Origin: Sporosarcina highlanderae
GTDB lineage: Bacteria > Bacillota > Bacilli > Bacillales_A > Planococcaceae
Assembly: GCF_030433715.1 (NCBI RefSeq)
Contig: NZ_JAROCC010000006.1
Span: 62,001-126,000, forward strand
Length of the DNA: 64,000 bases
Direction of reading: 5' to 3'
Part shown: one piece after another, positions 17,494 to 26,074 of the stretch
Position numbering within the stretch: position 1 is the first letter of the stretch
How the letters are laid out: every line of letters begins with the position of its first letter
Notes under the pieces: model-generated
What the model was told of the DNA's origin: nothing
What the model saw: the letters and a program-made list of their open reading frames with translations, nothing else
The model's database searches: none
Translations under genes and position numbers: made by a program

Positions 17494-17727
17494 GATTTCA
17501 TCTCCCTTCAGTTTACTTTCATTTATATTATAAATTCCCTACTGTAATGAGTCCTAAACGAGTACCTGCTTCCTCAGTCACCAAGCAGGCTGAAGAAAAC
17601 GCTTACATATTTACTGAATAGAAATTATTTTGGGATTCATTAAAATTAATTACCAATTACGAACTATTTTATGTTATTCTCTTAATTATAACTAAATTTA
17701 CAGATCGAAATTAGGAGGAAAAAGTTT
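17494..17727. promoter_or_regulatory. Divergent control region between small gene and ilvA
   Basis: It contains the minus-strand promoter of the small gene (TATAAT-like, around 17524-17534) and the ilvA promoter. A 7-bp hairpin (CCTGCTT 17565-17571 with AAGCAGG 17583-17589) has an alternative overlapping pairing. No T-box specifier domain or antiterminator consensus was found, although ilv genes often have one. Confidence 0.35.
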
Positions 17728-18999
17728 ATGACCAAGGCAGCTTATAGTGACTCTAAATCTGTACAGGTGGAGGATATCTTGATTGCTAACCAATTCCTCA
17801 AAGATGTCGTTGTCCATACACCCCTGCAAAGAAACGAACGACTTTCCGAGAAATATGATTGCCATGTCTATATAAAACGCGAGGATTTACAACATGTCCG
17901 TTCTTTCAAATTACGTGGTGCCTTTTATAAAATCAAACGAATTGAAAATGGGGCCAGGGAAAAAGGAATTGTTTGTGCAAGTGCTGGGAACCATGCCCAA
18001 GGCGTAGCCTATGCATGTGCCCAATTAGGCATTAGCGGGAAAATCTTTATGCCGCAAACTACGCCCAAACAGAAAGTTAACCAAGTAGAAATGTTCGGAA
18101 GAAACTTTGTTGAAATCATTCTTGTTGGAGATACATTCGATGATTCATCAGTCCATGCGAAAAATTGCGCGGAAGTTGAAAGCCGTATCTTCATCCATCC
18201 ATTTGACGATTTGGATATCATCGCTGGTCAAGGTACTGTAGCTCTCGAAGTGATGAATGACATCGAGGAACCAATCGATTTTATCTTTGCAAGTATCGGT
18301 GGCGGCGGCCTTATGTCAGGAATCAGCACATATATAAAGAACCTTTCCCCTGCAACAAAGATGATTGGAGTAGAGCCTGAGGGTGCTGCAAGTATGAAGG
18401 CTTCCATTGAAAACGGCGAGGTCACGACATTAAACCATATTGACAAGTTTGTAGATGGAGCGGCTGTTCAATGTGTCGGTAGTCACAACTTTGAAATATG
18501 CAGAAAATATGTTGATGAGATTGTAAGTATTCCTGAAGGCAAGGTATGTACCGCCATTTTAACCCTTTATAACGAACATGCAATTATCGCTGAGCCTGCA
18601 GGAGCACTCCCAATCGCAGCACTCGATTTCTATAAAGATCAAATCAAAGGGAAATCTGTCGTTTGTGTCATTAGTGGAGGGAATAATGATATTGGTCGCA
18701 TGCAGGAAATAAAGGAAAAATCGCTTTTGTATGAAGGCCTACTCCATTATTTCATCATTAATTTCCCGCAACGGGCGGGCGCATTGAGGCAATTTCTTGA
18801 TAATGTATTGGGTCCAGATGATGATATTACAACATTTGAGTATACGAAGAAACATAATAAGGAAAATGGTCCAGGCCTTGTCGGGATTGAATTGAAGAGA
18901 AAAGAAGATCATGCCGGTCTCTTGCAGCGTATGGAGAAAAGTGGTTTCCATTTTACGGAAGTGAATAAGGATAGTACATTATTTGAACTTTTAATATAA
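17728..18999 (+). CDS. ilvA: Threonine deaminase (biosynthetic)
   Basis: PLP-dependent conversion of threonine to 2-oxobutanoate and ammonia, the first step to isoleucine. At 423 residues it has the length of Bacillus IlvA. The PLP lysine is in VRSFKLRGAFYK (near residue 58); SAGNHAQGVAYA and the phosphate-binding SIGGGGLMSGIS follow. The C-terminal about 80 residues (from LLHYFIINFPQRAGALRQFL) form one ACT-like regulatory domain for feedback control by isoleucine. An AGGAGG site precedes the ATG. It is not next to other ilv genes and has its own terminator. Confidence 0.95.
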   Translation: MTKAAYSDSKSVQVEDILIANQFLKDVVVHTPLQRNERLSEKYDCHVYIKREDLQHVRSFKLRGAFYKIKRIENGAREKGIVCASAGNHAQGVAYACAQLGISGKIFMPQTTPKQKVNQVEMFGRNFVEIILVGDTFDDSSVHAKNCAEVESRIFIHPFDDLDIIAGQGTVALEVMNDIEEPIDFIFASIGGGGLMSGISTYIKNLSPATKMIGVEPEGAASMKASIENGEVTTLNHIDKFVDGAAVQCVGSHNFEICRKYVDEIVSIPEGKVCTAILTLYNEHAIIAEPAGALPIAALDFYKDQIKGKSVVCVISGGNNDIGRMQEIKEKSLLYEGLLHYFIINFPQRAGALRQFLDNVLGPDDDITTFEYTKKHNKENGPGLVGIELKRKEDHAGLLQRMEKSGFHFTEVNKDSTLFELLI

Positions 19000-19007
19000 A
19001 TACAAGA

Positions 19008-19055
19008 AAAGAGAATCTCGCAGAAGGTGGAATTATACCTTACGCGAGATTCTAT
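19008..19055. terminator. Bidirectional terminator
   Basis: AGAATCTCGC / GCGAGATTCT with an inner AAGGT/ACCTT pairing, between the convergent ilvA and dacC genes. Confidence 0.75.
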
Positions 19056-19059
19056 CGTT

Positions 19060-20541
19060 TTATGAATTCACAAGGATTGTGGCAATCCTATCAATGATTG
19101 GAATTGCAGTCTTACTTTGACCTTGTATCAATACGGTAAAAATAAGAGTTTCCCCATGTTTATTTTGAACATAACCTGCCAACGAATTCACGTTATTCAA
19201 ACTACCTGTTTTTGCAGTGACTTTCCCTTTTATGGAAGCACCTGTTAATCTATTTTTCAAGGTACCCCCAACCATTCTATCAGACATGCCGGATATCGGT
19301 AGGCCTTGAACAAAGCTTCCATACCATGGGGCGAAACGTACAAGAAAAAGTAATTCAGACAATTGTTCTGATGAGACTTTATTATTATGAGAAATTCCTG
19401 AAGCATCTTCGAACAACCATTCAGAATCATTCAGACCACTCAATTGTGCATACTCACGCATAACACGTAATCCCGTATCCCAGCTACCTTCGCCGTAAAC
19501 TTGTCTCCCCATCGTTTTCGCCAAGATTTCAGCATGTGTATTATTACTTAACTTCATAAATGGCTTCATGAGGTTTTTTAATGGCATTGATTGCTTAGAT
19601 GCAATGACTTTAGCGTTTAATGGTACTTGTCCTCGAATCGTTTTTGAAGAAGAGGTAAATTTGATCCCTTTGGATGCGAGGGACTTCTTAAAAACGTCGA
19701 GTGTATACGCTGTCGGATTCGAGACAGTCACCCACTGCTTGCTTCCCGCGCTTCCAACAGGAACATTACCTGTAATGACAATGTTGTTAGTCCCTTGTTG
19801 ACGCTTGATGGACAGGGTGTTTTTATAGCCTTTCGGGACCGTTTTTGATTTATTGACAACTGTTACAATTGAATTGTCGGGCGTTAATGTCACTTTTGCT
19901 TTATAGCCATTTTTCGCAGGCTGCGCATTCACAATGACAGTTCCTGCATCATAATCAGTATTCGGAGAGAGAGTCAAACCTGCTATTTGCGCGGCATAGT
20001 AATAGGTCTCATCATTTTTATCAATGCCTGGCGATAATTTAACTGAGTCAAACCACGTATCATCACCAATAAGATTTCCAGTAATCTGCTTAACGCCCAT
20101 TTTCGCTAAGTTGGCAGCAAATTGATCCAAATCGCTTTTCAACAGGGTTGGATCACCTTGTCCACGTAAATAAATATTACCTTTTAGAACACCTTTTGAG
20201 ATGGAACCATCGGTCAATAAATCTGTACGAAAGCGATATCCCTCCCCCAACGTTTCAAGTGCAGCTGCAGAAGTGAGCAGCTTCAATGTTGAGGCAGGTG
20301 TAACTTTATTCATCCCATTAGATTGATAAATGATTTCACCTGTAGAAGCTTTCCGTACTGTAATGCTGCTATTTACGGATTTCATGGACGAATCATTCAT
20401 AATAGCATTCAAACTTTTTTCCATAGACTGATAGTTACGACTTGAAGCTTGTACCATGGAATCTTCAGGAATTACCGTGAACACAGCTGCAAACGACAGA
20501 ACAATGGTCAAAAGGACCATAGCAGTTTTTCTGAAAATCAA
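19060..20541 (-). CDS. dacC: D-alanyl-D-alanine carboxypeptidase/endopeptidase (S13, DacC/PBP4a-like)
   Basis: A secreted class C penicillin-binding protein of 493 residues that trims peptidoglycan stem peptides or cleaves cross-links. The N-terminal signal sequence (AMVLLTIVLSFAAVFTVI) ends near Ala32. The catalytic SxxK motif is STLK at residues 84-87, followed by SNN (MKLSNNTHAE) and KTG (TAKTGSLNNVN), with the large inserted domain of S13 enzymes between SxxK and SNN. The start is TTG, 8 bases after AGGAGGAAA. It resembles B. subtilis DacC, which is a stationary-phase/sporulation protein; regulation here is not evident. Confidence 0.92.
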   Translation of the reverse strand: MIFRKTAMVLLTIVLSFAAVFTVIPEDSMVQASSRNYQSMEKSLNAIMNDSSMKSVNSSITVRKASTGEIIYQSNGMNKVTPASTLKLLTSAAALETLGEGYRFRTDLLTDGSISKGVLKGNIYLRGQGDPTLLKSDLDQFAANLAKMGVKQITGNLIGDDTWFDSVKLSPGIDKNDETYYYAAQIAGLTLSPNTDYDAGTVIVNAQPAKNGYKAKVTLTPDNSIVTVVNKSKTVPKGYKNTLSIKRQQGTNNIVITGNVPVGSAGSKQWVTVSNPTAYTLDVFKKSLASKGIKFTSSSKTIRGQVPLNAKVIASKQSMPLKNLMKPFMKLSNNTHAEILAKTMGRQVYGEGSWDTGLRVMREYAQLSGLNDSEWLFEDASGISHNNKVSSEQLSELLFLVRFAPWYGSFVQGLPISGMSDRMVGGTLKNRLTGASIKGKVTAKTGSLNNVNSLAGYVQNKHGETLIFTVLIQGQSKTAIPIIDRIATILVNS

Positions 20542-20680
20542 TCTCTTTCCTCCTGTTTCTATGTTGTCGTTTCAAGTCTACCATTTCACAATAGATAGAT
20601 AAATAGTTTTTTGATTAAAATTCATATATTAATTAAAAATATTTCTTCGTAAATATGCCAAATATGTTAAGACTCTACTA

Positions 20681-20726
20681 AAAAAGGGACCGTAGGCAAA
20701 CGTCACTGCGATTGCCTACGGTCCCG
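20681..20726 (-). terminator. Strong terminator after the gabD-like gene
   Basis: A 14-bp perfect stem (20686-20699 with 20712-20725), followed on the minus strand by a run of T. Confidence 0.9.
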
Positions 20727-20731
20727 AAATA

Positions 20732-22156
20732 TCACTTTTCTAAACCTACCGATATATACTTAACTTCAATATACTCATCCAACCCATAATGCCCGCCTTC
20801 CCTGCCAAGTCCACTCTGCTTGAAACCGCCGAACGGGGCTTGCGGGGTAGATGGTAGACCGTCATTCAAACCGACGATGCCATATTCCAATTTCTCGCTC
20901 ATTCTAATTCCACGGGATAGGTTCTCCGTGAATACATACGCGGCCAATCCGTAAATCGAATCATTTGCTCGTTTTAAAACTTCTTCCTCTGTCTTAAAAG
21001 TTGTAATTGGCGTAACGGGACCAAATGTTTCCTCCTGCATGCAGATCATATCGTCCTTGACATCCACCAAAACGGTCGGTTCGTAAAAGAGTCCGGTTTG
21101 AGGTTTCCCTCCGACAAGAAGCTTTGCACCCTTTTTAACGGCATCATCAACATGACGCTGCACTTTCTCAATTGCTTTTTCATCAATTAATGGACCAATT
21201 GTCACGTTTTCATCTAACCCATTCCCTACTTTCAATCCTTTTACTCGCTCAACCAATCGCTCAGAAAAAACGTCGGCAATGGATTCATGCACGTAAATCC
21301 TATTCGCACACACACATGTCTGCCCTGCATTTCTAAATTTCGCTGCAACGACACCTTCTACCGCCTTATCAATATCACAATCATCCATAACAATAGCAGG
21401 TGCGTGTCCACCTAATTCCAAAGAAATTTTCTTCACCGTATCAGCTGCGCCTCGCATCAATAGCTTACCCACTTCCGTTGAACCGGTAAATGTTAACTTT
21501 CTGACGCGGGTATCCTGAAGCCAAGTATCGCCAATTGTCTTCGCATCACCCGTCACAACATTAATGACGCCTTCAGGTATGCCAGCTTCTTTCGCCAATT
21601 GGGCTAATTTTATAGCGGTCAATGGTGTTTGTTCGGCTGGTTTGATAACAACTGTGCAACCCGCGGCAAGTGCAGGTCCAACTTTTCTCGTAATCATCGC
21701 AGCTGGGAAGTTCCAAGGTGTTATGACTGCCGTAACACCCACAGGTTGTTTATGGATGAAAATCCGCTTGTTGGAATTGCTTGCGGGAATCGTTTCTCCG
21801 TAAATTCGCTTGGCTTCTTCCGCATACCAGGAGATGAAACCATTTGCATAATTGATTTCCCCTTGGGCTTCCGTTAGAGGCTTCCCCTGTTCTTCCGTCA
21901 TTGTTTGAGCAAGGTCCTCTAAATTTTCATTGATAAGTTTATGCCATTTAAACAAGAATTGACTTCTTTCGTACGCAGAGAGCGATGACCACGTCTGAAA
22001 AGCATCAGATGCAGCATCTACCGCAATCCTCGCCTCTTCTGCACCACCATTTGGAATGGTTGCAATTGTTTTTCCTGTTGCAGGATTAATGACATTAATT
22101 GAAGGAAGGCCACCCCCGATTTCTTGTCCGTTGATCAGCATTGAAAAAGCTTTCAT
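20732..22156 (-). CDS. gabD: NAD(P)-dependent succinate-semialdehyde dehydrogenase-like aldehyde dehydrogenase
   Basis: An aldehyde dehydrogenase of 474 residues. TPWNFPAAMITRKVGPALAA binds cofactor, KKISLELGGHAP holds the general-base Glu, and FRNAGQTCVCANR the catalytic Cys. APFGGFKQSGLGREGGHYGL near the end is typical of the SSADH branch, so oxidation of succinate semialdehyde to succinate is the likely reaction; a broader semialdehyde range cannot be excluded. AAGGAGGTAGGGAG lies directly upstream of the ATG. No GABA transaminase gene is adjacent. The cofactor cannot be told from the sequence. Confidence 0.88.
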   Translation of the reverse strand: MKAFSMLINGQEIGGGLPSINVINPATGKTIATIPNGGAEEARIAVDAASDAFQTWSSLSAYERSQFLFKWHKLINENLEDLAQTMTEEQGKPLTEAQGEINYANGFISWYAEEAKRIYGETIPASNSNKRIFIHKQPVGVTAVITPWNFPAAMITRKVGPALAAGCTVVIKPAEQTPLTAIKLAQLAKEAGIPEGVINVVTGDAKTIGDTWLQDTRVRKLTFTGSTEVGKLLMRGAADTVKKISLELGGHAPAIVMDDCDIDKAVEGVVAAKFRNAGQTCVCANRIYVHESIADVFSERLVERVKGLKVGNGLDENVTIGPLIDEKAIEKVQRHVDDAVKKGAKLLVGGKPQTGLFYEPTVLVDVKDDMICMQEETFGPVTPITTFKTEEEVLKRANDSIYGLAAYVFTENLSRGIRMSEKLEYGIVGLNDGLPSTPQAPFGGFKQSGLGREGGHYGLDEYIEVKYISVGLEK

Positions 22157-22321
22157 CTCCCTACCTCCTTAAATGTATTTTCTTTAACAATGTACCACTC
22201 TTTTATCTATTTTTCTTGAATAAAGTGTCAAAATATAAAATCTTTAAAACTTGATATCACATGATTTTCTAATTAGTGTGCTACACTATTTTTAACAAAA
22301 TATATGAAAGGCGGAAAGCCG

Positions 22322-23371
22322 ATGGATACATCTATTCCTGTCAAATTGACATCTCTTACTACAAAAGGGGGCTGCGGCTGTAAAATAGGACCTGCTGATT
22401 TATCACAGGTTTTAGAGTCACTGCCACCCGCTCCTCTTGATCCTAATCTTCTTGTCGGTCTTGATACAAGTGATGATGCAGGCGTTTATAAACTGACAGA
22501 CAATCTTGCAATCGTGCAGACGCTGGACTTTTTCACTCCAATTGTTGATGATCCATACGACTTCGGTCAGATTGCAGCTACAAATGCAATTAGTGATGTT
22601 TACGCAATGGGCGGAAAGCCGATAACTGCATTAAACATCGTTGCATTCCCCATTTCAAAACTGGACAAGAACATCCTTTCTGAAATATTACGTGGAGCTG
22701 GCGATAAACTGAAGGAAGCAGGCGTTACTCTTGTCGGCGGCCATTCGATTGACGATCAGGAGCCTAAATTCGGCCTATCGGTTACCGGAACCGTCCATCC
22801 TGAAAAGGTCCGTACGAATGCAGGAGCACAATTAGGTGACAAACTTGTTTTGACGAAGCCGATCGGTGTAGGGATTTACACAACTTCATTAAAAAACGGT
22901 GCGCTTTCAAATGATGAAATAAAACAAGTTACTACAATTATGACTACATTGAACAAGACAGCTGCAGAAGCAATGGCGAGCTATGACGTTCATGCGGCAA
23001 CAGATGTTACCGGGTTCGGCCTACTTGGACATGCAACTGAAATGGCAAAAGCAAGCACTGTAGGCATTAGAATTTTTGCGAATCAAGTACCCATCCTCCC
23101 TCGCACGAGGGAACTTGCAGAAGCAGGAAGAATACCAGGAGGTACGAAAAATAACCATGCACACGTCGCAGATGCTGTACGTTATTCAATTCATATTGAC
23201 CAAATCGATCAATACATCTTATGTGATGCAGTAACTTCCGGCGGATTGCTCATTTCAGTTTCATCCGAACATGTCGATCAGATGGTTGCAGAGATGCAGG
23301 AGAATGGTGTCAATGCTACTATTATCGGAGAAGTCACAGATGAGCATCCTCAAATGATTTCTGTTGAATAA
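22322..23371 (+). CDS. selD: Selenide, water dikinase (selenophosphate synthetase)
   Basis: Makes selenophosphate from selenide and ATP. The catalytic GCGCK motif has Cys18 and Lys21 (E. coli Cys17/Lys20); the key position is Cys, not selenocysteine. Further family segments are GLDTSDDAGVY, TLDFFTPIVDDPYDFGQIAA, TNAISDVYAMGGKP and DVTGFGLLGH. ATG 22322 is chosen because AGGCGG lies 7 bases upstream; ATG 22304 has no good site. The downstream gene, 24 bases away, is the tRNA 2-selenouridine synthase, so the product probably feeds tRNA modification. No selA, selB or selC is in the window. Confidence 0.95.
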   Translation: MDTSIPVKLTSLTTKGGCGCKIGPADLSQVLESLPPAPLDPNLLVGLDTSDDAGVYKLTDNLAIVQTLDFFTPIVDDPYDFGQIAATNAISDVYAMGGKPITALNIVAFPISKLDKNILSEILRGAGDKLKEAGVTLVGGHSIDDQEPKFGLSVTGTVHPEKVRTNAGAQLGDKLVLTKPIGVGIYTTSLKNGALSNDEIKQVTTIMTTLNKTAAEAMASYDVHAATDVTGFGLLGHATEMAKASTVGIRIFANQVPILPRTRELAEAGRIPGGTKNNHAHVADAVRYSIHIDQIDQYILCDAVTSGGLLISVSSEHVDQMVAEMQENGVNATIIGEVTDEHPQMISVE

Positions 23372-23395
23372 GTTTAATACAGAAGGTGAAGAAAA

Positions 23396-24445
23396 ATGTT
23401 TCGTGATATCACATTAATAGACCTTTTATCATCTCAAGAAAATGGTCCACACACACTCGTCGATGTCAGGTCTCCGTCCGAATTTAGTGAAGCAACTATT
23501 CCGGGCAGCATTAATATCCCTGTATTTTCTGATGAGGAACGAGCGGAAATTGGCACCCTATATAAACAGGTTAGCAAAGAAGCGGCCAATGAACGAGGGC
23601 TTGAAATCTTTGCGGCAAAGCTTCCCGATTTCATCAGGCAATTTAAGACGATTGAAATGCCGATAACCGTATTTTGCTGGCGCGGGGGGATGCGCAGCAA
23701 GACAGCAGCTACTGTACTCGACCTAATGGGAATCCACGCAAATCGGCTAAGCGGCGGTATCCGCACATACCGCCAATGGGTTGTGAAGGAATTGGAAAAG
23801 GAGGATTTCCCTACTGAACTGATCGTGTTGAACGGTTATACGGGTTCAGGAAAAACGCTCCTACTACAAAGATTGGCAAATGAGGGGTATCCAGTAATTG
23901 ATTTGGAACAACTTGCTGGACACCGTGGATCTATATTCGGCCAAATCGGCCTTGAACCAAATAACCAGAAAAAGTTTGACTCATTGCTTGTTCGTCAAAT
24001 GCAAGAAGTTAAAGATGAATCCGTCGTCTTTATTGAAGGAGAAAGCAAGCGAATCGGTAAAGTATTGGTCCCCTCTTTCCTATTTGATAAAAAAGAAAAT
24101 GGGATACATGTTTTCATCCATTTACCAATCGAAGAACGTGTGAAAAACATTTTATTGGATTATAATCCATGGGATTCCAAGGAGAGGTTTGTCGAGGCCT
24201 TCGGGTTAATAAAACGCCGTATCCATTTGCCAATTGCCAAAGAAATTGAAGATAGTTTGAATGTGGGGCAATTTGAGTTGGCGGTTAAATTATTACTTGA
24301 ATACTATTATGACCCTCGCTACGAATATTCAACATCTAAGCGACCGCATGAATATAACTTTGTCATCCATGCAGAGACAATAGATGATGCGTATGCTCAA
24401 ATAGTAAGATTGAGTAAGACATTCGGGAAATTAATTACAAAATGA
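23396..24445 (+). CDS. selU: tRNA 2-selenouridine synthase (MnmH/SelU)
   Basis: Replaces sulfur by selenium in the wobble 2-thiouridine of Lys, Glu and Gln tRNAs, using selenophosphate from SelD. An N-terminal rhodanese domain (residues about 1-125; DVRSPSEF and the active-site Cys in VFCWRGGMRS) precedes a P-loop domain with Walker A LNGYTGSGKTLLL near residue 145. The length (349) and two-domain order fit the family. AGAAGGTGAAG precedes the ATG. It forms a two-gene operon with selD. A hairpin and the 21-bp array follow its stop. Confidence 0.95.
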   Translation: MFRDITLIDLLSSQENGPHTLVDVRSPSEFSEATIPGSINIPVFSDEERAEIGTLYKQVSKEAANERGLEIFAAKLPDFIRQFKTIEMPITVFCWRGGMRSKTAATVLDLMGIHANRLSGGIRTYRQWVVKELEKEDFPTELIVLNGYTGSGKTLLLQRLANEGYPVIDLEQLAGHRGSIFGQIGLEPNNQKKFDSLLVRQMQEVKDESVVFIEGESKRIGKVLVPSFLFDKKENGIHVFIHLPIEERVKNILLDYNPWDSKERFVEAFGLIKRRIHLPIAKEIEDSLNVGQFELAVKLLLEYYYDPRYEYSTSKRPHEYNFVIHAETIDDAYAQIVRLSKTFGKLITK

Positions 24446-24446
24446 A

Positions 24447-24506
24447 AAAGCAGGGGCTGTCCCAAATGGTCATTAACAATGACATTTTGGGACAGCCCCA
24501 TTCTTA
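24447..24506. terminator. Hairpin after selU, probably bidirectional
   Basis: GGGGCTGTCCCAAATG (24453-24468) pairs with CATTTTGGGACAGCCCC (24483-24499). A T5 run follows on the minus strand, so it may also stop minus-strand transcription; the plus-strand tail is less T-rich. Confidence 0.7.
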
Positions 24507-24529
24507 TGACGATTATTTGGAAAGTCGGC

Positions 24530-24648
24530 TATATCGGTCACTTACCGAGAGTTATCGGTCATTTCCCAAGATTTATCGGTCAATCTGCACGAGTTATCGG
24601 TCACTTTTGGGAAGTTATCGGTCAATTTTACAAAGTTATCGTCATTTC
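24530..24648. repeat. Six-unit array with exact 21-bp period
   Basis: The core AGTTATCGGTCA recurs six times, with the TATCGGTCA element starting at 24532, 24553, 24574, 24595, 24616 and 24637, each exactly 21 bp apart. The last unit has lost one G. The 9-10 bases between cores vary. An open frame runs across the array only because 21 is a multiple of three; it lacks a ribosome binding site. The spacing equals two helical turns, which would place all cores on one DNA face. The function is unknown. Confidence 0.7.
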
Positions 24649-24694
24649 ATTACTTTAGAACTACCAAAGTTATGATATTTCTCTCAAGCAAACC

Positions 24695-25981
24695 TCAATG
24701 ACGCCGCTCTCTCCATAGATAAAACTGTTCAACTAAAATCGAAATGACCGTCCCGGTTATCAATCCGTTTGATAGAACAGCTGAAACTGCATTCGGCAAA
24801 TCGGACATGCTTTCTTGCGGGATGAACATGATGCCTACACCAATCATCAGGCCAAGGGCAGCTACTTTATAGGCGCGTCCCTGATTTGATTCCGCAGACA
24901 ACTCACGAAAGGCCATTTCCACCATTTTCGAGAAGATCGCGAATGTGACTGCGTAGGCAACTGGCGCTGGCAAAGCGGCGAACACCAACATGATTGCCGG
25001 AAAAATGGTAATGACAATAACCATGATGCTTCCAAGGATGAATGGTTTAATCGATGCAATCCTTGTTGCACCGACAAACCCGGCCGCACCGGAGATTGGA
25101 ACCGGACCAATTGCCGAGAACAGACCCGCAAACAAATGGTTGATACCTGAAGCGATCGAACCTTGTTTCATCCGATCCGGCGAAGTGATTGAAAACGATT
25201 GCTTTAATAAACTCTCCATCACCCGAATGGAAGCCATCATATTGGCGGTGAGTAATAGTGTGATAAATCCAGCTGTAATAAACATCCCACTATCCCAAAC
25301 CGGCATCCCGTAAACGAGAATTTGTGGAAATTGAATCCATCCCTCAAATTCAGATTGAATATCATTTGCCTTCCCGATAACTAAAAAAAGAATCCAACCA
25401 ATACCAATAGATAAAAGGACAGAATATCTTGTGATCCAAGGTACTTTATGATTCATTGTAATGAAAGTAATTAAGACGACCATAAGGCTACCGAAGAATA
25501 AGAGTCCATCAATTCGGTCGCCGGAACCTTCCACTCCCAACATTCCCTTAAGAAAAGTTCCGCTCAATTGTAAAATTAGGAGCATTAGATATGTAAATGT
25601 AACGGCGGGTGTAAAGAGTGTCTTCATTTTTGTGATTAAACCGGTGACAGCTAAAAGAATAAACAAGATACCGCTGACAATCATGCCACTTTGTAATGCT
25701 TGCAACGCATCCCCACTTGAGGGATAAAGAACGCCTACCATACCAGCGTATACAACGAAAATGCCCCACCAGAGTCCAGCCGGACCTTCATTGATCGGCA
25801 AACGATGGCCAACAAATGCCTGGACTAAACAAGCAATACCAAGGACAAACATTGTCCGTTGTATGAATAGCGTAGTTTCCACAGTATCCATACCAAACAC
25901 ATGTGCAATGGCTATTGGGGCTGCAATGGAGGACGCAAGTAAAAAAACAGCCCACTGGAAGCCCCCAATCATATGTTTCAT
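24695..25981 (-). CDS. NCS2-family purine/pyrimidine permease (YwdJ-like)
   Basis: A polytopic membrane protein of about 428 residues from the nucleobase-cation symporter 2 family (xanthine/uracil permeases). Segments such as GGFQWAVFLLASSIAAPIAI, PINEGPAGLWWG and GPVPISGAAGFVGATRIAS correspond to the transport core. It is closest in feel to B. subtilis YwdJ, whose substrate is not established; the classical PbuX/PyrP signatures are weak. ATG 25981 follows GAGGTG by 7 bases; an upstream in-frame start at 26035 lacks a good site. No purine riboswitch was found upstream. Confidence 0.82.
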   Translation of the reverse strand: MKHMIGGFQWAVFLLASSIAAPIAIAHVFGMDTVETTLFIQRTMFVLGIACLVQAFVGHRLPINEGPAGLWWGIFVVYAGMVGVLYPSSGDALQALQSGMIVSGILFILLAVTGLITKMKTLFTPAVTFTYLMLLILQLSGTFLKGMLGVEGSGDRIDGLLFFGSLMVVLITFITMNHKVPWITRYSVLLSIGIGWILFLVIGKANDIQSEFEGWIQFPQILVYGMPVWDSGMFITAGFITLLLTANMMASIRVMESLLKQSFSITSPDRMKQGSIASGINHLFAGLFSAIGPVPISGAAGFVGATRIASIKPFILGSIMVIVITIFPAIMLVFAALPAPVAYAVTFAIFSKMVEMAFRELSAESNQGRAYKVAALGLMIGVGIMFIPQESMSDLPNAVSAVLSNGLITGTVISILVEQFYLWRERRH

Positions 25982-26040
25982 GAAAACACCTCGAATTACG
26001 AATCGTTTTTTTGGTTTCAAGTATAACACGTACAAATATA

Positions 26041-26074
26041 ATAACCGAGCTGTTTATAATTCAACTCGGTTTAT
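26041..26074 (-). terminator. Terminator overlapping the end of the DUF421 gene
   Basis: ATAACCGAGCTG pairs with CAACTCGGTTTAT; the right arm contains the last codons and stop of the DUF421 gene. Confidence 0.65.

Noticed and set aside
17329-17547. 72-codon plus-strand frame between amidase and ilvA
   Set aside because: It runs through the terminator hairpin and antisense to the better supported 35-codon gene, with no ribosome binding site.
17548-17727. T-box leader upstream of ilvA
   Set aside because: No GGTGGNACCGCG-type T-box sequence and no terminator/antiterminator pair; only a short 7-bp hairpin is present.
24530-24648. Possible CRISPR array
   Set aside because: The core is only 9-12 bases, spacers are about 9-10 bases and there are no cas genes; this is far below CRISPR repeat and spacer lengths.
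24442-24675. A 77-codon frame with repeated YRS motif across the 21-bp array
   Set aside because: It is a by-product of the period being a multiple of three; it starts inside the selU stop region, passes through a hairpin and has no ribosome binding site.
25982-26060. Purine riboswitch upstream of the NCS2 permease
   Set aside because: The leader is under 80 bases and contains the DUF421 terminator; no aptamer core was recognised.
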